A stretch of 30,741 nt of DNA from Bacillota bacterium. GTDB taxonomy: Bacteria; Bacillota; Clostridia; Christensenellales; Aristaeellaceae. Location: NCBI GenBank assembly GCA_023402355.1, contig JAEXCG010000128.1:1-30741 (forward strand), given 5' to 3'. The notes beneath the pieces were generated by a model. It did no database searches and had not been told where the DNA came from. It saw only the letters and a program-made list of their open reading frames with translations. Below, piece after piece: positions 9,769-18,459 of the stretch. Every line of letters starts with the position of its first letter. Within the stretch, counting starts at the first letter, position 1. Made by a program: the position numbers and the translations under genes.

Positions 9769-11088
9769 TTACAGCCGCCAGTAACGGTACCCGGCGCGCT
9801 GCACCGCCTGCTTGTCGAGGATGCTCTTCACGTCCACGATCACCTTTTCGTCCATGGGCATCTCTCGGAACAGCCGGCCGATCTGTTCAAGCGTCAGCGC
9901 CCGAAACGCCTGATGCGCCACCGCGATCACCACGCAGTCGGCGTCCTGCACCTGCGAAAGAGGCCGCAGCGTCACGCCGTATTCGCGCTTTGCGTCCTCC
10001 GGGGCCGCGCTGGGATCGACCACTACGGGATCGATGCCGTATTCCCTCAGGCGTCCGATGATGTCCGCCACCTTGGAATTGCGCGTATCCGGGCAGTCCT
10101 CCTTGAACGTAAGACCCAGGATGGCCACCTTCGCGTAGCGCACCGCCTTGCCCGCGAGCACGAGCTGCTTGATGACCGCATCGGCCACGAACGCGCCCAT
10201 GCCGTCGTTGATCTTGCGCCCGGACAGGATGATCTGCGAGTGATAGCCCAGCTTTTCCGCCTCGTAAACAAAGTAATACGGGTCCACGCCAATGCAGTGG
10301 CCGCCCACGAGGCCGGGGGTAAAGCCGAGCGCGTTCCACTTGGTGTTCATCGCATCGATGACCTCTTTGGTGTCGATGCCCATGCGGTCAAACACCATCG
10401 CTAGCTCGTTCATAAAGGCGATGTTGATGTCCCGCTGGCTGTTTTCGACGACCTTGGCCGCCTCCGCGACCTTGATGGTGGAGGCGCGGTGCACCCCCGC
10501 CTCGATGACCAGCTCGTATACGCTCGCGATCTCGCTGAGCGCCTCTTCATCCATGCCGGAGACGATCTTTCGGATGTTTTCAAGCCGGTGCACCTTGTCG
10601 CCCGGGTTGATCCGCTCCGGCGAATAGCCAACCTTGAAGTCTGCGCCGCAGCGGAGCCCGGACTCCGCCTCCAGAATCGGCACGCACACGTCCTCCGTCA
10701 CGCCCGGATACACGGTCGACTCGTACACGACGATCGAGCCGGGGGTCAGGTTGCGCCCGACGAGCGCGCTTGCGTTCACCACGGGCGACAGGTCGGGCGA
10801 CTTGTCCGCGTTGACGGGCGTCGGAACGGCCACGATATGGAACTTCGCGTCGCGAAGGCGCGTTTCGTCGCTCGTGTACTCGACCGTAGACGCGGCCACC
10901 GCCGCATCCCCGACCTCGTGCGTCGGGTCCACGCCTCGCCTGTACAGCTCGATCTTTTCCTCGTTCAGGTCGAATCCGATGACCTTGACCTTTTTCGCAA
11001 ACGCGACCGCGATGGGCATGCCCACGTAGCCCAGGCCGATCAGGGCGATCTTTTCTTCCCCGCGCACAATCCGTTCGTACAGCGTCAT
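9769..11088 (-). CDS. UDP-N-acetyl-hexosamine 6-dehydrogenase (WbpA/TviB/WecC family)
   Basis: 439 residues. The NAD-binding Rossmann motif GLGYVG lies at 18-23, the central helix IKVAEAAKVVENSQRD at about 205-220, and the catalytic-cysteine loop GGHCIGVDPYY at 262-272 with C265. The SPERINPGD segment (156-164) and the GVDPYY form point to enzymes acting on UDP-GlcNAc, UDP-GalNAc or UDP-ManNAc rather than UDP-glucose. They oxidise C6 twice with NAD+ to make uronates for capsule or secondary wall polymers. The gene stands alone between its own promoter and terminator, with no glycan cluster around it. Start ATG 11088 has GGAGG nine bases upstream; the frame extends upstream only into the promoter. 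Confidence 0.93.
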   Translation of the reverse strand: MTLYERIVRGEEKIALIGLGYVGMPIAVAFAKKVKVIGFDLNEEKIELYRRGVDPTHEVGDAAVAASTVEYTSDETRLRDAKFHIVAVPTPVNADKSPDLSPVVNASALVGRNLTPGSIVVYESTVYPGVTEDVCVPILEAESGLRCGADFKVGYSPERINPGDKVHRLENIRKIVSGMDEEALSEIASVYELVIEAGVHRASTIKVAEAAKVVENSQRDINIAFMNELAMVFDRMGIDTKEVIDAMNTKWNALGFTPGLVGGHCIGVDPYYFVYEAEKLGYHSQIILSGRKINDGMGAFVADAVIKQLVLAGKAVRYAKVAILGLTFKEDCPDTRNSKVADIIGRLREYGIDPVVVDPSAAPEDAKREYGVTLRPLSQVQDADCVVIAVAHQAFRALTLEQIGRLFREMPMDEKVIVDVKSILDKQAVQRAGYRYWRL

Positions 11089-11207
11089 CCTGTTTCCTCC
11101 TGCTCGTTTGGGTGCAAGGGCGGCTGAGCGATGATGCCGCATCCACCGCGCCGCATAATGCAAAGCAAATGTCCTCGGGCGCGATTCAGCCCGCCGACAT
11201 TTTTCAT
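11085..11207 (-). CDS. Possible 40-codon leader frame overlapping the dehydrogenase start
   Basis: This ATG-initiated frame of 40 codons fills almost the whole leader of the dehydrogenase mRNA, and its TGA overlaps the dehydrogenase ATG (ATGA). The predicted peptide is polar and not recognisable. Its ribosome site (GAAAG) is weak, and the frame contains the leader hairpin. It may be chance, or it may couple translation to the dehydrogenase. Confidence 0.2.
   Translation of the reverse strand: MKNVGGLNRARGHLLCIMRRGGCGIIAQPPLHPNEQEETG
11167..11202 (-). promoter_or_regulatory. Leader hairpin of the dehydrogenase mRNA
   Basis: On the minus strand AAATGTC pairs with GACATTT, a 2x2 internal loop follows, then CGGGC pairs with GCCCG around an eight-base loop. 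No U tract follows, so it is not a terminator. It lies in the roughly 130-base leader and may stabilise the mRNA or act in regulation. Confidence 0.45.
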
Positions 11208-11229
11208 GGCTTTCGTATAATACCTTCAA

Positions 11230-11258
11230 ATTATAGCATTTTCCCCGGTTTGCCGCAA
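11230..11258 (-). promoter_or_regulatory. Promoter of the nucleotide-sugar dehydrogenase gene
   Basis: Minus strand -35 TTGCGG (11253-11258), 17-base spacer, -10 TATAAT (11230-11235). It implies a 5' leader of about 130 bases before ATG 11088. Confidence 0.65.
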
Positions 11259-11268
11259 GGGCGACGCA

Positions 11269-11303
11269 AAACAGGGACCGTGCATTTTTGCACAGCCCCT
11301 GTT
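11269..11303 (-). terminator. Terminator of the ATP synthase operon
   Basis: Minus strand AACAGGG and GTGC pair with GCAC and CCCTGTT around AAAAAT, with a small internal loop and a terminal TTTT. It starts right after the atpC stop codon at 11306. Confidence 0.85.
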
Positions 11304-11305
11304 GC

Positions 11306-11704
11306 TTATCCTTTGACCTGCATGCGCACGAGCGCGCGCTTGAGCCTCGCCTCCGCCAGCATCAAATCGCGCTTGTCCGTCTGCTTTTCCCGGATCACCT
11401 GCTCGGCGCGCTCCTTGGCGCGCTGGGCGCGTTCGGCGTCGATGTCCTCCGCCCACTCGAACGTCGTGGGCACCAGGCGCGCCTCGCCCTTGACGACGGT
11501 GAGCATGCCGCCCATGCACGCCGCCCGGCGGACGTTTCCATCCACCGTGACGCGCGCTTCGCCCATGCCCAGCGCGGTCACGTAATCGGCATGGCGCGAA
11601 AGGATGCACACGTCGCCGACGATCGTCCTGCACAGCAGGCGCTCCGCCTGGCCGTCAAAGATCAATCCGTCGGGCGTCGCGATCTGCAAGTGGAAGCTGC
11701 TCAT
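11306..11704 (-). CDS. atpC: F1 ATP synthase epsilon subunit
   Basis: 132 residues. The N-terminal beta-sandwich starts with FHLQIATPDG and contains the family segment ILSRHADYVTALG (about 34-46). The C-terminal part (about 90-130) is a basic helical hairpin that can act as a brake on ATP hydrolysis. It sits in the central stalk with gamma. The start ATG overlaps the atpD stop by four bases (ATGA). It is the last gene of the atp operon, directly before a strong terminator. Confidence 0.96.
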   Translation of the reverse strand: MSSFHLQIATPDGLIFDGQAERLLCRTIVGDVCILSRHADYVTALGMGEARVTVDGNVRRAACMGGMLTVVKGEARLVPTTFEWAEDIDAERAQRAKERAEQVIREKQTDKRDLMLAEARLKRALVRMQVKG

Positions 11705-13104
11705 GCGCCTTCACCCTTCCTCGCCTTTTCGACCGCCTCTTCGATCGTGCCGACAAACAGGAACGCGCTCTCGGGCAGGTCGTCGTGCTTGCCCTCGATG
11801 ATCTCCTTGAAGCCGCGGATGGTCTCCTTGAGCGGCACGTACTTGCCCTCCATGCCGGTGAACTGCTCCGCGACGCTGAACGGCTGAGACAGGAAGCGCT
11901 GAATCTTGCGCGCGCGCGCCACGATCAGCTTGTCCTCCTCCGACAGCTCGTCCATGCCCATGATGGCGATGATGTCCTGAAGCTCCTTGTAGCGCTGCAA
12001 AATCTTCTGCACGTCGCGCGCGACCTCGTAATGCTCCTGGCCGACCACGTCCGGCGTCAGGATGCGGCTGGAGGATTCCAGCGGATCGACGGCCGGGTAG
12101 ATGCCCAGCGAGGAGATGGCGCGCGACAGAACCGTCGTCGCGTCCAGGTGCGCAAACGTCGTGGCGGGGGCCGGGTCGGTCAGGTCGTCCGCGGGCACGT
12201 AAACCGCCTGCACGGACGTGATCGAGCCCTTCTTGGTGGAGGTGATGCGCTCCTGCAGGGCGCCCATCTCCGTCGCCAGCGTCGGCTGGTAGCCCACCGC
12301 GCTGGGCATGCGGCCCAGCAGCGCCGAAACCTCGGAGCCCGCCTGCGTAAAGCGGAAGATGTTGTCGATGAACAGCAGCACGTCCTGGTTCTCGCGGTCG
12401 CGGAAGTACTCCGCCATCGTAAGGCCCGAAAGCGCCACGCGCATGCGCGCTCCCGGCGGCTCGTTCATCTGGCCGTACACGAGCGCCGTCTTGGAGAGCA
12501 CGCCGCTCTCCTTCATCTCGTAGTACAGGTCGTTGCCCTCGCGCGTGCGCTCGCCGACGCCCGTGAACACGGACAGGCCGCCGTGCTGCTTGGCGACGTT
12601 GTTGATGAGTTCCATGATCAGAACCGTCTTGCCGACGCCCGCGCCGCCGAACAGGCCGATCTTGCCGCCCTTGGCGTACGGGGCGATCAAGTCGACGACC
12701 TTGATGCCCGTTTCCAGAATTTCCGTGGTGGTTTCCTGCTCGTCGTAGGCGGGCGGGTCGCGGTGAATCGGCCAGCGCTCCACGCCCTCAGGCGCGGGCT
12801 GGTTGTCCACCGGCTCGCCGAGCAGGTTAAAGATGCGTCCCAGGCACTGATCGCCCACCGGCACGGTGATCGAACTGCCCGTGTCCACGGCCTTCAGGCC
12901 GCGGACGAGGCCGTCCGTGCTCGACATGGCGATGCAGCGGGCCACGTCGTCGCCGACGTGCTGTGCAACCTCGACGACCAGGCGCTTTCCGTCATGCTCA
13001 ATCTCCAGAGCATTGAGCAGGTCCGGGAGCTGGCCGTCCGCAAACTTGACGTCCAGCACCGGTCCGATGATCTGCACGACGGACCCAACATTCCCTTTGC
13101 TCAT
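11701..13104 (-). CDS. atpD: F1 ATP synthase beta subunit (catalytic)
   Basis: 467 residues, normal length. Walker A GGAGVGKT (153-160), the catalytic-glutamate/arginine region GERTREGNDLY (184-194), Walker B LLFIDN and the ATP-synthase alpha/beta signature near PAVDPLESSSR. The DELSEED-type loop appears as MDELSEEDK in the C-terminal helical domain. It forms the three catalytic sites of F1. It follows atpG after a 48-base gap with AAGGAG before ATG 13104. Confidence 0.98.
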   Translation of the reverse strand: MSKGNVGSVVQIIGPVLDVKFADGQLPDLLNALEIEHDGKRLVVEVAQHVGDDVARCIAMSSTDGLVRGLKAVDTGSSITVPVGDQCLGRIFNLLGEPVDNQPAPEGVERWPIHRDPPAYDEQETTTEILETGIKVVDLIAPYAKGGKIGLFGGAGVGKTVLIMELINNVAKQHGGLSVFTGVGERTREGNDLYYEMKESGVLSKTALVYGQMNEPPGARMRVALSGLTMAEYFRDRENQDVLLFIDNIFRFTQAGSEVSALLGRMPSAVGYQPTLATEMGALQERITSTKKGSITSVQAVYVPADDLTDPAPATTFAHLDATTVLSRAISSLGIYPAVDPLESSSRILTPDVVGQEHYEVARDVQKILQRYKELQDIIAIMGMDELSEEDKLIVARARKIQRFLSQPFSVAEQFTGMEGKYVPLKETIRGFKEIIEGKHDDLPESAFLFVGTIEEAVEKARKGEGA

Positions 13105-13152
13105 GCGCGGTACTCCTTTTCGCTGGACAGCGCTTTGCCCTGTCCTTCAATT

Positions 13153-14010
13153 TTACTGTTCTGCGCCCGCGACGATCTCGGTGATCTCCTGCGTGATCGC
13201 GCCCTGACGCGCCCGGTTGTAACGCAGGCTCAAATCCTCGATCATCTCGCCCGCGTTCTTGCTCGCCGCGTCCATCGCGGTGCGGCGGGCGCCCATTTCG
13301 CTGGCGACCGACTCGCAAAGCGCGCTGTAAATCACGCCCGCCACGTAGTTGGGCATGATGGCGTCGAAGATTTCACCGCTGTCCGGCTCGTACGTGATGA
13401 GCATGCGCGCCTTTTGCGGGCCGTCTTCCATGGGCTCCTGCTTGGGCAGGGGCAGCAGCGGCAAGATGTGCGGCGTCTGCGTCAGCATGGACACAAAGCG
13501 CGTAAAGGCGACGCAAATGCGGTCGTATTCGCCGTGCTTGAAGCCCTCGGTGAGCATCTGCGCCATGGCGAAGCAATCGCCCACGCTCACGTCCTCCGCC
13601 ACCGCGTAGGCGTGCGTCAGGCTTTCGATGCCCCGCCGGTCGAAGAACTCGACCGATTTTTTGCCGATCGGCAGCACACAGGCCTCGCCGGCGTCCATTG
13701 CGCCCATCACCTCTTTGAAGATGTTGGCGTTGTAGCCGCCCGCGAGCCCGCGGTCGCCCGCGATGACCACGTAGCAGGTCTTGCGGCCCGACGTTTCCGC
13801 CACGTAGGGCGAGGTGAGCTCCGTGTTGAGCCTGGCGATCTGCACCAGGTTGTCGTACAGGATCTCGAAATACGGGCGGCTCTTTTCCATCCGCTCTCTC
13901 GCGCGCCGCAGCTTGGAAGATGCCACCAGCTCCATCGCCTTGGTGATCTGCATGGTGCTTTCCACGCTCTTGATGCGCAGCTTAATATCCTTCATGGAGG
14001 CTCCGGCCAT
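13153..14010 (-). CDS. atpG: F1 ATP synthase gamma subunit
   Basis: 285 residues forming the central rotor shaft. The N-terminal helix has IKSVESTMQITKAMELVASSK (about 12-32), the most conserved part of the family. The Rossmann-like middle contains VIAGDRGLAGGYN (about 93-105), and the C-terminal helix ends with SLRYNRARQGAITQEITEIVAGA. ATG 14010 has an AAGGGGGG stretch upstream; ATG 13995 is a possible shorter start. It lies 13 bases after atpA. Confidence 0.97.
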   Translation of the reverse strand: MAGASMKDIKLRIKSVESTMQITKAMELVASSKLRRARERMEKSRPYFEILYDNLVQIARLNTELTSPYVAETSGRKTCYVVIAGDRGLAGGYNANIFKEVMGAMDAGEACVLPIGKKSVEFFDRRGIESLTHAYAVAEDVSVGDCFAMAQMLTEGFKHGEYDRICVAFTRFVSMLTQTPHILPLLPLPKQEPMEDGPQKARMLITYEPDSGEIFDAIMPNYVAGVIYSALCESVASEMGARRTAMDAASKNAGEMIEDLSLRYNRARQGAITQEITEIVAGAEQ

Positions 14011-14023
14011 CGTTCAGCCCCCC

Positions 14024-15538
<1,515 letters not shown>

Positions 15539-15571
15539 GGTATCACCAGCTTTCTGTGTTTGCTATGGGGC

Positions 15572-16111
15572 TCACTGGACGGCCGTGAGCAGCGCGCTCC
15601 TGATCTGATCCAGCCTGCCCTGAACGCTGTTGTCATAGCGTTTGCCGTTCATCTCAAGGCGAATACCGCCTATCAGCGCGGGATTCACGCGCTCGCTTAG
15701 CGATACGCGTTTTCCGGTGACGGCGCAGAGGCGCTCCGAGAGCCTTGCGCGCAGCGCGCCCGAGAGCGGCACGGCGGATGTTACGGTAGCCTCTATGATG
15801 CCGTTGTCCTCGTTGAAGCGCGCGCGATACTCCTCATAGCAGCCGGCAAGCTCGCCAATGGAACCGCGTTCACACAGGATCTTTAAAAAGTTCAAGAGAT
15901 AGAGGTGGATTTTCCCTCGGAAGCTCTCGTCCACAATCCGGACGCGCTCTTCCTTGGCCATGCCCAGGTTGGAGAGCAGACGAACAAACGGGGGGTTTTC
16001 ACAAAACGCCTCCGTCAGCACGCGCAGCTCGTCCAAGACCTCCTGCGCGATCCCCTCTTCCAGGCAGAGCGCGTACAGCGCGCCGCCGTATTCCTTCGCT
16101 GTCTGCGTCAC
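15572..16111 (-). CDS. atpH: F1 ATP synthase delta subunit
   Basis: 179 residues. An N-terminal six-helix domain begins AKEYGGALYALCLEEG and binds alpha at the top of F1. The C-terminal segment has the family signature around LIGGIRLEMNGKRYDNSVQGRL (about 146-167). It links F1 to the peripheral b stalk. Start ATG 16111 overlaps the atpF stop by four bases, so the two stator genes are coupled. Confidence 0.95.
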   Translation of the reverse strand: MTQTAKEYGGALYALCLEEGIAQEVLDELRVLTEAFCENPPFVRLLSNLGMAKEERVRIVDESFRGKIHLYLLNFLKILCERGSIGELAGCYEEYRARFNEDNGIIEATVTSAVPLSGALRARLSERLCAVTGKRVSLSERVNPALIGGIRLEMNGKRYDNSVQGRLDQIRSALLTAVQ

Positions 16112-16614
16112 GACGCTTCACCAACGTTCCGGATAAAATCTTCGATGAAGGCCTCGTGATCCTTCGCGTCGACCTCGCGCTCGACCACCTTGGAGGCGAT
16201 GTCCACCGCGATGCCGGAAAGTTCGTTTTTGACGTCCATGAACGCCTTCTTGCGCTCCTGCTCGATTTCCTGATCCGCCTTGTTCTTGAGCATCACGGCG
16301 CGCTCGCGCGCCTCGCCCACGATCTCGTCGGAGCGCACCTGCGCGGTGCGCATGGCGCTTTGCACCAGACCGTCCGCCTCTTCGCGCGCCGCGGCAAGCC
16401 GCTGCTCGTATTCGCTCTTCAGCGCTTTGGCCTGGGCCTCCGCCTTGTCCGCTTCGCTGTACATTCCGTCGATCTCCGCCTGGCGCTTGTTCAGCACGGC
16501 CATTACGGGCTTAAAGAGAAACTTCTTTACGAGCGCGGTCAAGATCAGCAGGTTGCAGATCTGAAAGATCAGGGTCCAGGGCGTTATGGAGATAAAATCC
16601 TGTACCTGTTGCAC
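16108..16614 (-). CDS. atpF: F0 ATP synthase b subunit
   Basis: 168 residues. One N-terminal membrane helix (about 12-32, FQICNLLILTALVKKFLF) is followed by a long charged coiled coil rich in Ala, Glu, Lys and Arg (about 40-145), the classic peripheral-stalk layout. There is a single b-type gene, so a homodimeric stalk is expected. Start ATG 16614 lies 46 bases after the atpE stop with GGGAGG upstream. Confidence 0.96.
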   Translation of the reverse strand: MQQVQDFISITPWTLIFQICNLLILTALVKKFLFKPVMAVLNKRQAEIDGMYSEADKAEAQAKALKSEYEQRLAAAREEADGLVQSAMRTAQVRSDEIVGEARERAVMLKNKADQEIEQERKKAFMDVKNELSGIAVDIASKVVEREVDAKDHEAFIEDFIRNVGEAS

Positions 16615-16660
16615 TTCGTTCCCTCCCGCTTAGAGATAATCCCTCAAATCAGGGGATGGC

Positions 16661-16918
16661 TCACAGCTTGCCGATGAAGGGGTTGACGAACAGCAGGATC
16701 AGCGCGACGATAAAGCCGTAGATACCGGTCGTCTCGGCGACGGCGCAGCCCAGCAGCATCGTAGAGGTCACGTCGCCCTTGGCTTCCGGCTGACGGCCGA
16801 TCGCTTCGCAGGCCTTGCCGACCGCGTAGCCTTCGCCGATACCGGGGCCGATGCCGGCGATCATCGCCAGGCCCGCGCCAATCGCAGAGCATCCCATAAC
16901 AATCGCTTTTTCCAACAT
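16661..16918 (-). CDS. atpE: F0 ATP synthase c subunit with a two-carboxylate, probably Na+-binding, site
   Basis: 85 residues, two membrane helices joined by the polar loop RQPEA. Helix 1 reads GIGPGIGEGYAVG with E29; helix 2 reads VAETTGIYG with the essential ion-carrying E62 followed by T63 and T64. In Na+-type rotors (Ilyobacter) the helix-1 position is Gln, and helix 2 has Val-Ala-Glu-Ser/Thr-Thr. In Fusobacterium nucleatum the helix-1 residue is Glu, the described two-carboxylate Na+ motif, 33 residues before the second Glu, exactly as here. Na+ coupling is therefore inferred, not proven. AAGGAGG lies ahead of ATG 16918. Confidence 0.97.
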   Translation of the reverse strand: MLEKAIVMGCSAIGAGLAMIAGIGPGIGEGYAVGKACEAIGRQPEAKGDVTSTMLLGCAVAETTGIYGFIVALILLFVNPFIGKL

Positions 16919-16966
16919 GTGTGAGTTCCTCCTTAAATGTTTAGATGATCTTTTATTTCGCTTTAT

Positions 16967-17716
16967 TTAACCCTCCTGCGCTGCAGACGAGATGTACATC
17001 ATCGTCAGCATGCAGAAGATGAAAGCCTGAAGGAAGCTGGAGAACAGGTCGAAGTAGACCGACAGGATCGCCGGAATGCCGATCTGAAAGATCGGAATCA
17101 GCCCCAGGATGTCGCCCAGGAAGCCGGGCAGCAGGCCCAGCACCATGTGCGAAAGGCTCGCCAGCGCGCCGTAGACGAGCGCCATGATGACGCCGCCGGA
17201 GGCGATGTTGCCGAAATGACGGAAGGCCATCGAAATCGGCGTCGCGATCTCGCTGATGATGTTGAAGGGTGTCAGCACGAAGATCGGCTGGGTGTAGCCC
17301 TTGAAATAGCCCAGCACGCCGTTCGTCTTCACCTTCGTAAAGGTGATGAGCACGAACACCAGCAGCGCCCACCCCAGCAGGGTGGAAAGGTCCGACGTGG
17401 GCGCGTAGGCCCCCACGAGGCTGGAAAGGCTGGAGAGCGCCGAGAGCACGAAGATCGACGCGACAAAGGGCGTATAATAAGAAAAGGTCTCGCCCATGTT
17501 GCCGTCCACGAACTTGCGCGCGGTGTTCACCAGAAACTCCGCGATGACCTGCCTGCGCGAGGTCGCGTGCACCTTGAGGCCGCGGGTGAGGAAGATGCAC
17601 AGCGCCGTGACCAGCAGAATGATGATCCACGTATTGACGACCGTCTCCGTGATCGGGATGCCGCCCAAAATCGGTATCGTCCAGTAAATCCGGGCGCCCG
17701 TTACGCTCATGTCCAT
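16967..17716 (-). CDS. atpB: F0 ATP synthase a subunit
   Basis: 249 residues with five or six membrane helices. The essential stator arginine is in AFRHFGN (R166), where it separates the two ion half-channels against the c ring. The C-terminal helix LQAFIFCMLTMMYISSA matches the family end. The gene is three bases from the atpI-like gene. Its length and motifs are normal. Confidence 0.96.
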   Translation of the reverse strand: MDMSVTGARIYWTIPILGGIPITETVVNTWIIILLVTALCIFLTRGLKVHATSRRQVIAEFLVNTARKFVDGNMGETFSYYTPFVASIFVLSALSSLSSLVGAYAPTSDLSTLLGWALLVFVLITFTKVKTNGVLGYFKGYTQPIFVLTPFNIISEIATPISMAFRHFGNIASGGVIMALVYGALASLSHMVLGLLPGFLGDILGLIPIFQIGIPAILSVYFDLFSSFLQAFIFCMLTMMYISSAAQEG

Positions 17717-17719
17717 CGA

Positions 17720-18118
17720 TTATTCCGCTTCCTTTCTCGCGGGCTTGTACTTGCCCATGATCTGCATGACGCCGATGGTCACGCGCGGGAAGATGAGCGG
17801 CAGCACCGCAGCCACCCAGTGAAACGCGGGCGTCGCCATCGCCAGGATCACGCAAAGCGCCATCGCGAGCATGCGCATGCTGTAGGAAAGCTGCATGATC
17901 TGCTTGGCCTTGTCGGGTTTCGCCGCAGCCTTCTGCACCGACAGCCCGAGCGCAAAAAAATTGCCGACCGCGACGGCGAATCCCAGCAGCGCGCCCGTCA
18001 AAACCGTCCAGTTAAATTTACCCAGAACGAAAAACACGAGGAGCATGATCGCGCAAAGCACGGCCGTGCCGAGCGCGATGTGCTTCGTCTCTTGAACCAC
18101 CGCTTGCTGCGGCTTCAT
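17720..18118 (-). CDS. atpI: AtpI-like ATP synthase I protein
   Basis: 132 residues with four hydrophobic segments (about 16-34, 40-60, 79-98, 100-118), the usual layout of the weakly conserved F0-operon first gene thought to help c-ring assembly or ion (Mg2+) handling. The identification rests on position directly before atpB, size and topology more than on motifs. ATG 18118 was chosen because GGAGGGG lies about seven bases upstream; an in-frame ATG at 18136 and a longer frame lack this. No separate atpZ gene was found upstream. Confidence 0.8.
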   Translation of the reverse strand: MKPQQAVVQETKHIALGTAVLCAIMLLVFFVLGKFNWTVLTGALLGFAVAVGNFFALGLSVQKAAAKPDKAKQIMQLSYSMRMLAMALCVILAMATPAFHWVAAVLPLIFPRVTIGVMQIMGKYKPARKEAE

Positions 18119-18456
18119 CCGCAACCCCTCCGTCATAAAGATTTTATACAGATTTCCGGCATACACACGCAAACTGCGCTATAAATCGCATTATAGTAAC
18201 ACTATACTGTCTGTGTGTCGATTTGTCAATGCCATTTTTGTCAAATTTGTCTCAGTCAGCCGCTTGTTTTTTATTCGACAATCTTTTCACGACCGGCGCC
18301 CTCCTTTTTTGTCATCATACGGCATTCCCCGCAAAACATATAGGGACAAAAAGCCGCCGCTGTGCCAAATTGGGACGAAGAAGCGGGACTTGTCCCCGCT
18401 TTGCGTGGCGGGTACCCTTCGCCTTTCCGAAAAAAAGAGGACTCGCCTCCGGCAAG
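18119..18456. other. 338-base gene-free interval between the glycosyltransferase and the atp operon
   Basis: It contains the atp promoter near one end, the glycosyltransferase terminator at the other, and an imperfect hairpin AAGC-GGGA/TCCC-GCTT around 18380-18405. On the minus strand a GTG-started 12-codon frame (18252-18290) has a strong AAGGAGG site, but nothing supports a product. No RNA gene or repeat was recognised. Confidence 0.6.
18201..18229 (-). promoter_or_regulatory. Promoter of the ATP synthase operon
   Basis: Minus strand consensus -35 TTGACA (18224-18229), 17-base spacer, -10 TATAGT (18201-18206). A second TATAAT (18190-18195) lies just downstream. The expected leader before atpI is about 75 bases. 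Confidence 0.85.
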
Positions 18457-18459
18457 TCA
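18430..18459 (-). terminator. Terminator overlapping the glycosyltransferase stop codon
   Basis: Minus strand GACTTGCC pairs with GGCGAGTC around a GGA loop, then CTCTTTTTTT. The stem begins within the stop codon region of the gene at 18457-19713. Confidence 0.88.

Noticed and set aside
18252..18290. GTG-started 12-codon frame with a strong AAGGAGG site upstream of the atp promoter
   Set aside because: It is too short to support. It could be a remnant of an atpZ start, but nothing beyond the first residues remains to test this.
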